64,000 nt of DNA from Pseudaeromonas sp963677375 (GTDB taxonomy: Bacteria; Pseudomonadota; Gammaproteobacteria; Enterobacterales; Aeromonadaceae). The number at the start of each line of letters is the position of its first letter. The stretch's first letter is position 1. Shown piece by piece: positions 18,678-26,508 of this stretch. The notes under the pieces were generated by a model. That model saw nothing but the letters and a program-made list of their open reading frames with translations. It did no database searches and was not told the origin of the DNA. A program made the translations under genes and the position numbers. The stretch covers positions 1 to 64,000 of the forward strand of contig CAXXIF010000016.1 of the NCBI GenBank assembly GCA_963677375.2. The letters are read 5' to 3'.

Positions 18678-19595
18678 ATGGCCCATATCAAACGCCTGTT
18701 GGTGTTTGCCCATGTTGTGGAGTCCGGCTCCATGACGGCGGCGGCGCGCCAACTGGAGATGACCCCCTCGGCGGTGAGTCAGCAGATCCGCCAACTGGAG
18801 AGTGAAACCGGTGTGGTGCTGTTGCACCGCTCGACCCGCAAGCTGACCCTGACGGCGGCGGGGGAAGGTGTCTACGAGAGCTGCCGGGATATGCTGGCGG
18901 CGGCCCGTCAGGCCGAACAGCGCCTGCTGGCCCAGCGCGAGGCACCCTTGGGGGAGCTGCGGATTGCCAGTACCATCCTCTTTGCCCGGGCCCATCTGAC
19001 CTGGGCGCTGGCACCCATGCTGCAGGAGTTTCCCGAGCTGGGGCTGCGGCTGATTGCCACCAACGAGCCGGTGGATCTCATCGCCGAGCGTATCGATCTG
19101 GCGTTTCGCTTGGGGCCTGCCGAAGATTCCAGTCTGGTGGCGCGTAATCTGGCGGCACTGCGCTATGTACTCTGCGCCACCCCGGCGTATCTGGAGCGCA
19201 TGGGCCATCCGGTGGTGCCGGAGGATCTGCATCAGCACCAGATGTTGATCCTGACCAGCCGCGCTAATCCGACCTCCTTTCCCTTCACCCACGACAGTGG
19301 TGAGCAACGGGTGCTGGAGCTGCAGGGCCGCATCCAGTGCAACGAGTCCCAGACTCTGGGCCAGCTCAACGAGGCGGGGTTTGGCATCTTGCATCGCTTC
19401 GAGCTGGATGTGCAGGAGTCGCTCTCCTCTGGCAAGCTGGTGCGGGTACTACCGGACTGGCACCTGCCTGAGGTCAATCTCTACGCCGTCACCTCCAGCC
19501 GCGAGTCCCAACCCGCCAAGGTGCGCCACGCCATCGAAGCGGTACGCCGTTATCTGGCCCAACACAAAGGCAATGCGGTGCGGGTATTTGGCTAA
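18678..19595 (+). CDS. LysR-family transcriptional regulator, AaeR-like
   Basis: A 305-residue regulator with an N-terminal winged helix-turn-helix (SMTAAARQLEMTPSAVSQQI, about residues 18–37) and a C-terminal co-inducer domain of the PBP2 type. The start ATG has GCGGAGG 7–8 nt upstream. It lies divergent to the FUSC operon with 144 nt between the starts, the arrangement of aaeR with aaeXAB. It likely activates that operon in response to an aromatic carboxylate. Confidence 0.87.
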   Translation: MAHIKRLLVFAHVVESGSMTAAARQLEMTPSAVSQQIRQLESETGVVLLHRSTRKLTLTAAGEGVYESCRDMLAAARQAEQRLLAQREAPLGELRIASTILFARAHLTWALAPMLQEFPELGLRLIATNEPVDLIAERIDLAFRLGPAEDSSLVARNLAALRYVLCATPAYLERMGHPVVPEDLHQHQMLILTSRANPTSFPFTHDSGEQRVLELQGRIQCNESQTLGQLNEAGFGILHRFELDVQESLSSGKLVRVLPDWHLPEVNLYAVTSSRESQPAKVRHAIEAVRRYLAQHKGNAVRVFG

Positions 19596-20024
19596 TACCG
19601 TTCGAGTGATTGAAACTGATGGGAATAGGTAAGTAAGTCGTGAGTAATAGGTAAAAGCAGCGGAGGCGTCATAGCGGGGTATTTCCGTGCAGCTTGCTGC
19701 TTTCCTCGCTGTCAGCTGACCGAACGCCGACCCGCTGTAAATACATCCCTGTACGCTCGGCGGCGGCATCCCTGCCGCCCACGGTCGGCTTATCGCCCAA
19801 CCGCCAGCGCCTGCTGCAATACCATCGTTACATTTATCATGTGAATAGATTTAGAATATTGGATAGTTACCGCTGATAGCATGGACTTTCAAATTTTAAT
19901 CTCCATCAATCATGGTGACAATCAGGCCATTCGTTGGGTAGGATAGGTGCAGGACTTATGTGTAATAATGGAGTGTTTTTGCCTGATAAGCTGTTAGCAA
20001 TATACATACGTTTGGAGGTGCTGT
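19596..20024 (+). other. 429-base intergenic region between LysR gene and first cassette-like gene
   Basis: Its main recognisable content is repeat copy B (19718–19800). After about 19840 the sequence becomes AT-rich. A GTTAGC at 19992–19997 could be the left cassette boundary of the island that follows. No gene or terminator is supported. Confidence 0.5.
19718..19800 (+). repeat. Dispersed intergenic repeat, copy B
   Basis: Contains CCGAACGCCGACCCGCTGTA, then CATCCCTGTACGCTCGGCGG and the hairpin GGCGGCA-TCCC-TGCCGCC. It matches copy A (9910–10006, opposite strand) in order and spacing of blocks and keeps the same stem, with base differences in the flanks. Confidence 0.65.
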
Positions 20025-20774
20025 TTGGACTTGAATGGTAAAAATATTGGAAGCGTCTCAGAATATATTGGTCTAGTTGAGCAAATAAAGAGTCGATGCG
20101 AAGCTAGTGGGAATAAGGCTGAATTGCTATTTCGTGGCCAAAGGAGTGACAAGCATTTATTACCAAAAATCGCCAGGCTGGCCTTGAATGGATCTTTAAA
20201 GCAGGTTGAAAAGTTAATGCTGGATGAGTTTCGACGAGCTTGTTTACCATTGACTGAATTCCAACCTGAAAACAACTGGGATCTATTGGCATTAGCTCAA
20301 CATCATGGTTTGCCTACGAGGCTTCTTGACTGGAGTTTTAGTGCATTAATTGCACTTTGGTTTGCCGTGCAAAAAGAACCAGCCAAAGACAAAAACGGTA
20401 ATCTAGAAAATGGTGTCGTATGGGTTTTATGCGCTGATGTTAGCGATTTCAGCAAAACTACGGAAGACGACGATCCGTTAAAAAATGGTGATACTAAAAT
20501 ATTTAGGTCGCGCGTTATATCTAAACGTATATCCGCTCAAGCCGGAGCCTTTACTGTTCACCGAATTTTACCTGCGGGTAAAATTGTGCGTTTTGAAACC
20601 CATAAGCAATTTAAAAACAAGCTAATTAAACTACCAATACCTCATGAATCGTTTCCGATTATTCGCAAATCGTTATCCTTGCTTGGTATCAATCATGCGC
20701 AAGTTTTTCCTGACATTGATGGACTATGCCTGCACTTAGAAAGACGTTTCTCGAAATTAAGCGATGAAAAATAA
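20025..20774 (+). CDS. FRG domain-containing protein
   Basis: A 249-residue protein with the FRG motif (ELLFRGQRSDKHLLPKIAR, about residues 33–51) and a second conserved block HHGLPTRLLDWSFSALIALWFAV. FRG domains have unknown biochemical activity and occur in accessory regions and near defence genes. A TTG start is used, with GGAGG 7 nt upstream. The gene is clearly AT-richer than its surroundings and is followed by an attC-like site. It is probably a mobile cassette gene. No function is claimed. Confidence 0.8.
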   Translation: MDLNGKNIGSVSEYIGLVEQIKSRCEASGNKAELLFRGQRSDKHLLPKIARLALNGSLKQVEKLMLDEFRRACLPLTEFQPENNWDLLALAQHHGLPTRLLDWSFSALIALWFAVQKEPAKDKNGNLENGVVWVLCADVSDFSKTTEDDDPLKNGDTKIFRSRVISKRISAQAGAFTVHRILPAGKIVRFETHKQFKNKLIKLPIPHESFPIIRKSLSLLGINHAQVFPDIDGLCLHLERRFSKLSDEK

Positions 20775-20884
20775 TGTTGCTAACAAGGCGTTACACGCAG
20801 GTTCGATACAGTTATTGCGATTTTTATAAGAAAAAATAGTAAAAATAACACCAATTCACTCGCCGGTTGGCAGGGCGTTAGTTT
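20775..20884 (+). repeat. attC-like site between cassette genes 1 and 2
   Basis: From CTAACAAGGCGTTACACGCAGG at the left to GGCAGGGCGTTAGTTTG at the right, about 105 bp. The CTAAC…GTTAG outer pairs, the AAGGCG block and a CGCC block near the right end fit an integron attC site. The inner arms pair only weakly by eye, so the site may be degenerate. Confidence 0.5.
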
Positions 20885-20913
20885 GAACCAAACAACTCAC
20901 TTCGAGCCTAAAA

Positions 20914-21579
20914 ATGATAAAATATGAAATTGGATTTTTTATAGCGTTATGCTTATTGGTAACCGGCTATTACATCGGTGCCACTGATCATGCAAAAATG
21001 TTTTCAGATGTAAAATGGACTGATATCGGCACGCTTTTTGTGACCTTTCTTGGTTTTTCCTTCGGCTTTTTAACTTATTTTGAATGGCTAAATAATAAAC
21101 GCAACGAAGATGCGTACTTGGCCGCTAAAAAGTACGTCGCTTCAATAGTGGAAATAGAAGAGCATCTACATGAATTATTGTTTCAGTATGACCATATATG
21201 TCCAGCCCCAGGTGTGATGGTTGAGGAAAACGATGTATCAGTAAAGCGTGTCGAACACTTAAATAACGTGTTGAACTACTTGTATCAAGCCCGGCGGGGC
21301 CTATATCAATCACACCGTGATCTGGAGTTTTGGAATGTGGTGCTCGTAGATAAATTCTTTGAAGACTATAAAGGCGTGAATAAGTTATTAGATAGTATTA
21401 GCGTAGTGTGCTCCGCACTCAATAATCAGTTATTTCACTTTATTGAAAACAATAATGAGAATATGAATTCAGTTATTCAGCATAAAAAACGATTTGATGA
21501 GTTATACAGTGGAATACACAAAATCACGAAAAAACGTGTGCAGTGTGGCTTTAAGGAAATTTTTAGGTTTGGTCAGTGA
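20914..21579 (+). CDS. Hypothetical two-helix membrane protein (cassette-like gene 2)
   Basis: A 221-residue protein I do not recognise. Residues 5–24 and about 39–58 are hydrophobic helices, and the rest (about 60–221) is charged, helical and probably cytoplasmic, with coiled-coil-like stretches. Codon and base use is AT-rich like the FRG gene before it. It lies between two attC-like junctions. A two-helix anchor plus a soluble helical domain resembles the layout of some phage-defence effectors, but that is only an analogy. Confidence 0.65.
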   Translation: MIKYEIGFFIALCLLVTGYYIGATDHAKMFSDVKWTDIGTLFVTFLGFSFGFLTYFEWLNNKRNEDAYLAAKKYVASIVEIEEHLHELLFQYDHICPAPGVMVEENDVSVKRVEHLNNVLNYLYQARRGLYQSHRDLEFWNVVLVDKFFEDYKGVNKLLDSISVVCSALNNQLFHFIENNNENMNSVIQHKKRFDELYSGIHKITKKRVQCGFKEIFRFGQ

Positions 21580-21587
21580 TTAAACTA

Positions 21588-21634
21588 ACAAGGGCATTAT
21601 GTTTATTTACTTCGGTCGTTAGGCGCTCGCAAAC
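21588..21634 (+). repeat. Short, possibly truncated attC-like junction
   Basis: ACTAACAAGGGCATTATG at the left and GGTCGTTAGGCGC at the right, about 47 bp. The right end carries GTTAGGC, a perfect match to the GTTRRRY core of attC sites, and the left end repeats the CTAACAAGG start of the previous site. It is shorter than known attC sites, so an internal deletion or a chance match is possible. Confidence 0.4.
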
Positions 21635-21675
21635 TCGCGCGTCTTCTGATGGTGTTATATTTCTAGGAGGTTATC

Positions 21676-21993
21676 ATGCCAATGATAGCAAAAACACCGG
21701 AGCCACCTTATTATGCAGTTATTTTCACTTCCACTCGGACCTATGGTGATAATGGATATGGTGAAATCGCAGAGAGAATGGTGAAGTTGGCTGAAAAACA
21801 GCCTGGTTTTTTAGGTGTTGAATCAGCAAGGGAAAGTGTTGGAATTACAGTTTTATATTGGTCAGATTTAGAATCGATCAAAAACTGGAAAGCAAATACC
21901 GAACATCTTGAAGCTCAAAAAAATGGGCATAAAATGTGGTATTCATCTTTTAAGGTGCGCATTTCGAGAGTTGAACATGATTACGGTATATAA
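21676..21993 (+). CDS. Antibiotic biosynthesis monooxygenase (ABM) domain-like protein
   Basis: A 105-residue single-domain protein of the dimeric alpha/beta-barrel ABM type. PYYAVIFTSTRTYGD forms the first strand, then FLGVESARESVGITVLYWSD, then an IKNWKANTEHLEAQKNG helix. Small ABM-fold proteins are common in integron cassettes. The start ATG follows AGGAGG by 6 nt, a strong ribosome site typical of cassettes. No attC follows it in the next 100 bases. Confidence 0.75.
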   Translation: MPMIAKTPEPPYYAVIFTSTRTYGDNGYGEIAERMVKLAEKQPGFLGVESARESVGITVLYWSDLESIKNWKANTEHLEAQKNGHKMWYSSFKVRISRVEHDYGI

Positions 21994-22380
21994 TATATTT
22001 ATTGCGAATGGATTTGATGTGATCTCGTAGTGGAACTAGCGGAGCGTAATACTGTGCATGGGGTAGTGCGCCGTGATTGTTATATCCGACTAGTTAATTT
22101 TAAATAATGACCCATTATCGATATGCTTTTATTGGTGATATTACACCCCGTTCATCAAACCCACGGGGGATGTTCAATTTATTCACTCGTGATAACCAAC
22201 GACTGACTTGGGCCTTATGCGTCAGCTTGCATCATCAGCCATAAAACTTGTTTTATAGCCACGCCTATGACATGCCATAACCCCGATTGCTGCGTGGCGA
22301 GCCGATCCCTGCTAGGATAGCGCCCCGTCAAGATGCCCGGTTTTCTCGGGTGGCATCACCGGTTTTTGTGGAGTCTTCTC
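21994..22380 (+). other. 387-base intergenic region before hrpA
   Basis: No gene, terminator or convincing attC is seen. The first half is AT-rich like the cassette island and the second half returns to the composition of hrpA, so the island boundary probably falls here. Confidence 0.4.
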
Positions 22381-25300
22381 GTGTCGCTTTCCATTTCCCA
22401 GCTGCAATCGTCCCTCTCCAGTTGCTTGTCCATGGATCGACAGCGCATCGCTCGCCGCCTGCGCGGCGTGGAGCGGGTGCCGGAGCCAAAACGCCAATCC
22501 ATCCTCGAAACGCTGGCTCTGGAGATAGCGGCGGCGCAGCTGCGAGCCGAGGAGCGGGCGGCCAAGATCCCCAAACTGGAGTATCCGGCGGATCTGCCGG
22601 TCAGCCAGAAGAAGGATGATATTGCCGCCGCCATCGCCGCCCATCAGGTGGTGATAGTCGCGGGCGAAACCGGCTCGGGGAAGACCACCCAGTTGCCGAA
22701 GATCTGTCTGGAGATTGGCCGCGGCGTTCAAGGGCTCATCGGTCATACCCAGCCCCGTCGCCTGGCGGCTCGCAGTGTGGCCAGCCGCATCGCCGACGAG
22801 CTCAAGTGCGAGCTGGGCACGGCTGTGGGTTACAAGGTGCGTTTCAACGATCAGGTCAGCTCCGACTCTTACGTCAAGCTGATGACCGACGGTATCCTGT
22901 TGGCTGAAATTCAGCATGATCGGCTGCTCAGTCAATATGACACCCTGATCATCGATGAGGCCCACGAGCGCAGCCTGAACATCGACTTTATCCTCGGCTA
23001 TCTCAAGCAGTTGTTGCCCCGGCGGCCGGATTTAAAAGTCATCATCACCTCGGCCACTATCGATCCGGAGCGGTTCGCCAAACATTTTGGTAAGGCGCCC
23101 ATCATCGAAGTCTCCGGCCGCACCTATCCGGTGGAGACCCGCTACCGGCCGTTGCTGGAGGGAAGCGAGCAGAAAGATCCCCTGCAGGGGATCTTCGATG
23201 CGGTGGACGAGCTGTGCCATGAGGGGTTGGGTGACATCCTCATCTTTATGAATGGCGAGCGGGAAATTCGTGACACCGCCGAGGCGCTGCGCAAACGCAA
23301 CATCCGGGATACCGAAATTCTGCCCCTCTATTCACGGCTGTCGAACGCCGAGCAGAACCGGGTGTTCAGCCCTCACGCCGGTCGGCGCGTGGTGCTGGCG
23401 ACCAACGTGGCGGAAACCTCGCTCACAGTGCCGGGTATTCGCTATGTCATCGATCCGGGGACGGCGCGCATCAGCCGCTATTCGGCGCGTACCAAGGTGC
23501 AGCGTCTGCCCATAGAGCCGGTCTCCCAAGCCAGTGCCAACCAGCGCAAAGGCCGTTGTGGTCGGGTGGCGCCTGGGATCTGTATTCGTCTGTATGACGA
23601 GGCGGATTTTATGGGGCGGCCGGAGTTTACCGATCCGGAAATTCTGCGCACCAACTTGGCCTCGGTCATCTTGCAGATGCTCTCCTTAGGCTTGGGCGAT
23701 ATGGCCCGTTTTCCTTTCGTCGAGCCGCCGGATAGTCGCCAGATCAGCGACGGGGTGCGGTTGCTCGAAGAGCTGGGCGCACTGGATGGCCGGGGACAGG
23801 GGCGAGGGGCGCAGGCTGCCCGCACCGAGGCGTCGCCAGCCAGACCCAAGCCTAGCGCCGAAGGCTCAGAGTTGCGACTGAGCCCTCTGGGCAAGCAACT
23901 GGCGCGTATTCCGCTGGACCCGCGTCTGGCGCGCATGGTGCTCGAAGCGCCCAAGTTCGGCGTGCTGGAAGAGGTGCTGATCATCACCGCCGGGCTGTCG
24001 ATCCAGGACCCCCGCGAGCGGCCGATGGAGAAGAAGCAGGCCAGCGACGAGCAACATCGCCGCTTCGAGGATAAGGATTCCGATTTCATCGCCTTCCTGA
24101 ATCTGTGGAATTATCTGCAGTTATCCCAGAAGGAGGACAGCCAGAATCAGTTCCGCAAGCGCTGCCAGCAGGAGTATCTCTCCTACCTGCGCGTTCGCGA
24201 GTGGCAGGATATCCACTATCAGGTGCGGCAGGCGACCCGGGAGCTGGGACTGCTGCATAACGAGATCCCTGGCGACGGCACCTCCATCCATAAGGCTCTG
24301 CTCAGCGGTCTGCTCAGCCATATCGGCACCAAAGATGGCGAGAAGCAGGAGTTTATCGGCGCCCGCAATGCCCGTTTCATGCTGTTCCCGGGCTCCGGCC
24401 TGTTCAAGAAACCGCCGAAGTGGGTGATGGCTGCCGAGCTGACCGAAACCTCGCGGTTGTTTGCCCGTACCGCCGCACGCATTCAGCCGGAGTGGATTGA
24501 GCCCTTGGCCCAACACCTCATCAAGCGCTCCTATTCCGATCCACGCTGGTCGAAGAAGGCCGGGGCTGTGCTCGCCAGCGAAAAGGTGACCCTCTATGGC
24601 CTGACCATAGTGCCGGAGCGGGAGGTGCAGTACAGCACCATAGATCCGGCGCTGTGCCGTGAGCTGTTTATCCGCCGGGCTCTGGTGGAAGGGGATTTCG
24701 AGACCCGGCATGCCTTCTTCAAGCAGAACCGCGCCCTGCTGGCGGAAGTGGAAGAGCTGGAGCACAAGTCCCGCCGTCGCGACATTCTGGTGGATGACGA
24801 GACGCTGTTTGCCTTCTATGACGAGCGCATTCCCCATGATGTGGTGACCGGTCGTCATTTTGATACCTGGTGGAAGAAGACCGCCCAGAGTGAGCCTGAG
24901 CTGCTGAATTTCGAGCGCGAGATGCTGATGAAGGGGGATGCCAGCCACATCAGCGATCTGGATTACCCGAACTTCTGGCACCAGGGACGCATCAAGCTCA
25001 AGCTCTCCTACCAGTTCGAACCGGGCACAGATGCCGATGGGGTGACGGTGCATATTCCGCTGCCCATCTTGAACCAGATCGAGGCGGTGGGTTTTGACTG
25101 GCAGATCCCGGGCTTGCGCCACGATCTGCTGGTAGCGCTCATCAAGGCGTTGCCCAAACAGCTGCGCAAGAACTTCGTACCGGCGCCCAACTACGCCTCG
25201 GCACTCCATCAGGCGCTCGGCCCCGAGATGGGGCCGCTGCTGGATTGTCTGGAGAAACAGCTCAAGCGCATGAGCGGCGTGACTATCCCGCGCGAGAGTT

Positions 25301-26445
25301 GGGATCTGAGTGCCGTGCCGGATCACCTGAAAATCACCTTCCGGGTGGTGGATGACAAGGGCAAGAAGCTGGCCGAGAGCAAGGATCTGGTCGCGCTGAA
25401 ACTGGAGTTGCAGGGCAAGGTGCAAGAGACCCTCTCTCAGGTGGCGGACAACGATATCGAACAGTCGGGATTGACGCTATGGAGCTTCGGGCCTCTGCCC
25501 AAGGAGTACAGCCAGAAGCGGGGCGGTTTCGAGATGAAGGCGTATCCCGCCATCATCGACACCAAGGATTCCGTCGCCATCCAGCTGTTTGACTCCCAAG
25601 TGGCCCAGGCGCAGGCCATGTGGGCAGGGCAACGGCGGCTGGTGCTGCTGAATGTGCCGAACCCCATCAAGTATCTGCAGGAGAAGCTGCCGAACAAGGC
25701 CAAGCTGGGGCTCTATTTCAACCCGTTCGGCAAGGTGGCGGATCTGATCGATGACTGTATTGCCTGTGGCTGTGATCAGCTGATGACGGCGCACGGCGCA
25801 CCGACCTGGAATAGTGACGATTTCGAGGCCATGAAGGAGCGCATTCGTGCCGATCTGAACGATACAGTGGTGGAGATTGCCAAGTTGGTCGAGCAGATCC
25901 TGACCACGGCCCACGGCATCAAGAAGTCCCTCAAGGGGCGGGTGACCCTGGAGCTGGCCTATGCCCACTCCGATATCCAGGCCCAGCTGGAACGGCTGAT
26001 CCATCGTGGTTTTGTCACCGAAACCGGCCCTCAGCGACTGCCGGATCTGCTGCGCTACCTGCGCGCCATCGAGCGGCGCATGGAGAAGATCCCGACCGAT
26101 CCGAACCGGGACAGGCTCTATATGCTCAAGGTGCAGTCGGTGGAGCAGGAGTACCAGCAGCTGAAAAACAAGCTGCCCAAGGGGCAGCCGGTGCCGGTGG
26201 AGGTGAGCGACATCCGCTGGATGCTCGAAGAGTTGCGGGTCTCCTTCTTTGCCCAGACGCTGGGCACGCCTTATCCCATCTCGGATAAGCGAGTGCTGCA
26301 GGCAATCCACGGGGGTGAAGATCTAAAAAAGCTCGGCCACGCAAAGTGGCCGAGCTTTGTCATCGGCTCGAATTCAACTGCAACTGAACTGGTTCCAGGA
26401 GCCCATGCGGATAAGGCCGTTGGTGCTCCTATTGAGCTCCTATGA
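22381..26445 (+). CDS. hrpA: ATP-dependent RNA helicase HrpA (DEAH box)
   Basis: A 1354-residue DEAH helicase acting on RNA; the E. coli enzyme resolves stalled ribosomes. Walker A GETGSGKT, DEAH (IIDEAHERSLN), SATIDPERF and QRKGRCGR motifs are present, followed by the large DUF3418 C-terminal region. A GTG start at 22381 is preferred (GGAG 8 nt upstream, N-terminus like E. coli HrpA). There are two oddities. First, about 23 extra Gly/Ala/Arg/Pro-rich residues follow LLEELGALDG. Second, the C-terminus runs about 45 codons past the normal end (ISDKRVLQAI), straight through a terminator-like hairpin at 26328–26358. The extra tail is probably due to loss of the original stop. Confidence 0.95.
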   Translation: MSLSISQLQSSLSSCLSMDRQRIARRLRGVERVPEPKRQSILETLALEIAAAQLRAEERAAKIPKLEYPADLPVSQKKDDIAAAIAAHQVVIVAGETGSGKTTQLPKICLEIGRGVQGLIGHTQPRRLAARSVASRIADELKCELGTAVGYKVRFNDQVSSDSYVKLMTDGILLAEIQHDRLLSQYDTLIIDEAHERSLNIDFILGYLKQLLPRRPDLKVIITSATIDPERFAKHFGKAPIIEVSGRTYPVETRYRPLLEGSEQKDPLQGIFDAVDELCHEGLGDILIFMNGEREIRDTAEALRKRNIRDTEILPLYSRLSNAEQNRVFSPHAGRRVVLATNVAETSLTVPGIRYVIDPGTARISRYSARTKVQRLPIEPVSQASANQRKGRCGRVAPGICIRLYDEADFMGRPEFTDPEILRTNLASVILQMLSLGLGDMARFPFVEPPDSRQISDGVRLLEELGALDGRGQGRGAQAARTEASPARPKPSAEGSELRLSPLGKQLARIPLDPRLARMVLEAPKFGVLEEVLIITAGLSIQDPRERPMEKKQASDEQHRRFEDKDSDFIAFLNLWNYLQLSQKEDSQNQFRKRCQQEYLSYLRVREWQDIHYQVRQATRELGLLHNEIPGDGTSIHKALLSGLLSHIGTKDGEKQEFIGARNARFMLFPGSGLFKKPPKWVMAAELTETSRLFARTAARIQPEWIEPLAQHLIKRSYSDPRWSKKAGAVLASEKVTLYGLTIVPEREVQYSTIDPALCRELFIRRALVEGDFETRHAFFKQNRALLAEVEELEHKSRRRDILVDDETLFAFYDERIPHDVVTGRHFDTWWKKTAQSEPELLNFEREMLMKGDASHISDLDYPNFWHQGRIKLKLSYQFEPGTDADGVTVHIPLPILNQIEAVGFDWQIPGLRHDLLVALIKALPKQLRKNFVPAPNYASALHQALGPEMGPLLDCLEKQLKRMSGVTIPRESWDLSAVPDHLKITFRVVDDKGKKLAESKDLVALKLELQGKVQETLSQVADNDIEQSGLTLWSFGPLPKEYSQKRGGFEMKAYPAIIDTKDSVAIQLFDSQVAQAQAMWAGQRRLVLLNVPNPIKYLQEKLPNKAKLGLYFNPFGKVADLIDDCIACGCDQLMTAHGAPTWNSDDFEAMKERIRADLNDTVVEIAKLVEQILTTAHGIKKSLKGRVTLELAYAHSDIQAQLERLIHRGFVTETGPQRLPDLLRYLRAIERRMEKIPTDPNRDRLYMLKVQSVEQEYQQLKNKLPKGQPVPVEVSDIRWMLEELRVSFFAQTLGTPYPISDKRVLQAIHGGEDLKKLGHAKWPSFVIGSNSTATELVPGAHADKAVGAPIELL
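26325..26358 (-). terminator. Hairpin terminator for mqo, inside the hrpA reading frame
   Basis: A perfect 13-bp stem (AAAGCTCGGCCAC/GTGGCCGAGCTTT) has a 5-base loop. Six A on the plus side give a T tract on the minus strand, so it fits termination of mqo, which ends at 26509. It is translated as part of the extended hrpA frame. Confidence 0.75.
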
Positions 26446-26508
26446 ACGGGGTCACGGCGGTTTGGCGAAAGGGAATATCCCTGCATTTTTTAACGTGAAT
26501 GGCTGGCC

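Noticed and set aside
19900..22200. Integron integrase accompanying the cassette-like genes
   Set aside because: No tyrosine recombinase is encoded anywhere in the window.
24121..25425. Long minus-strand open frame (434 codons) opposite hrpA
   Set aside because: It is a shadow of the GC-biased third positions of hrpA; its protein is low-information (Leu/Gln/His-rich) and has no ribosome site or family motif.
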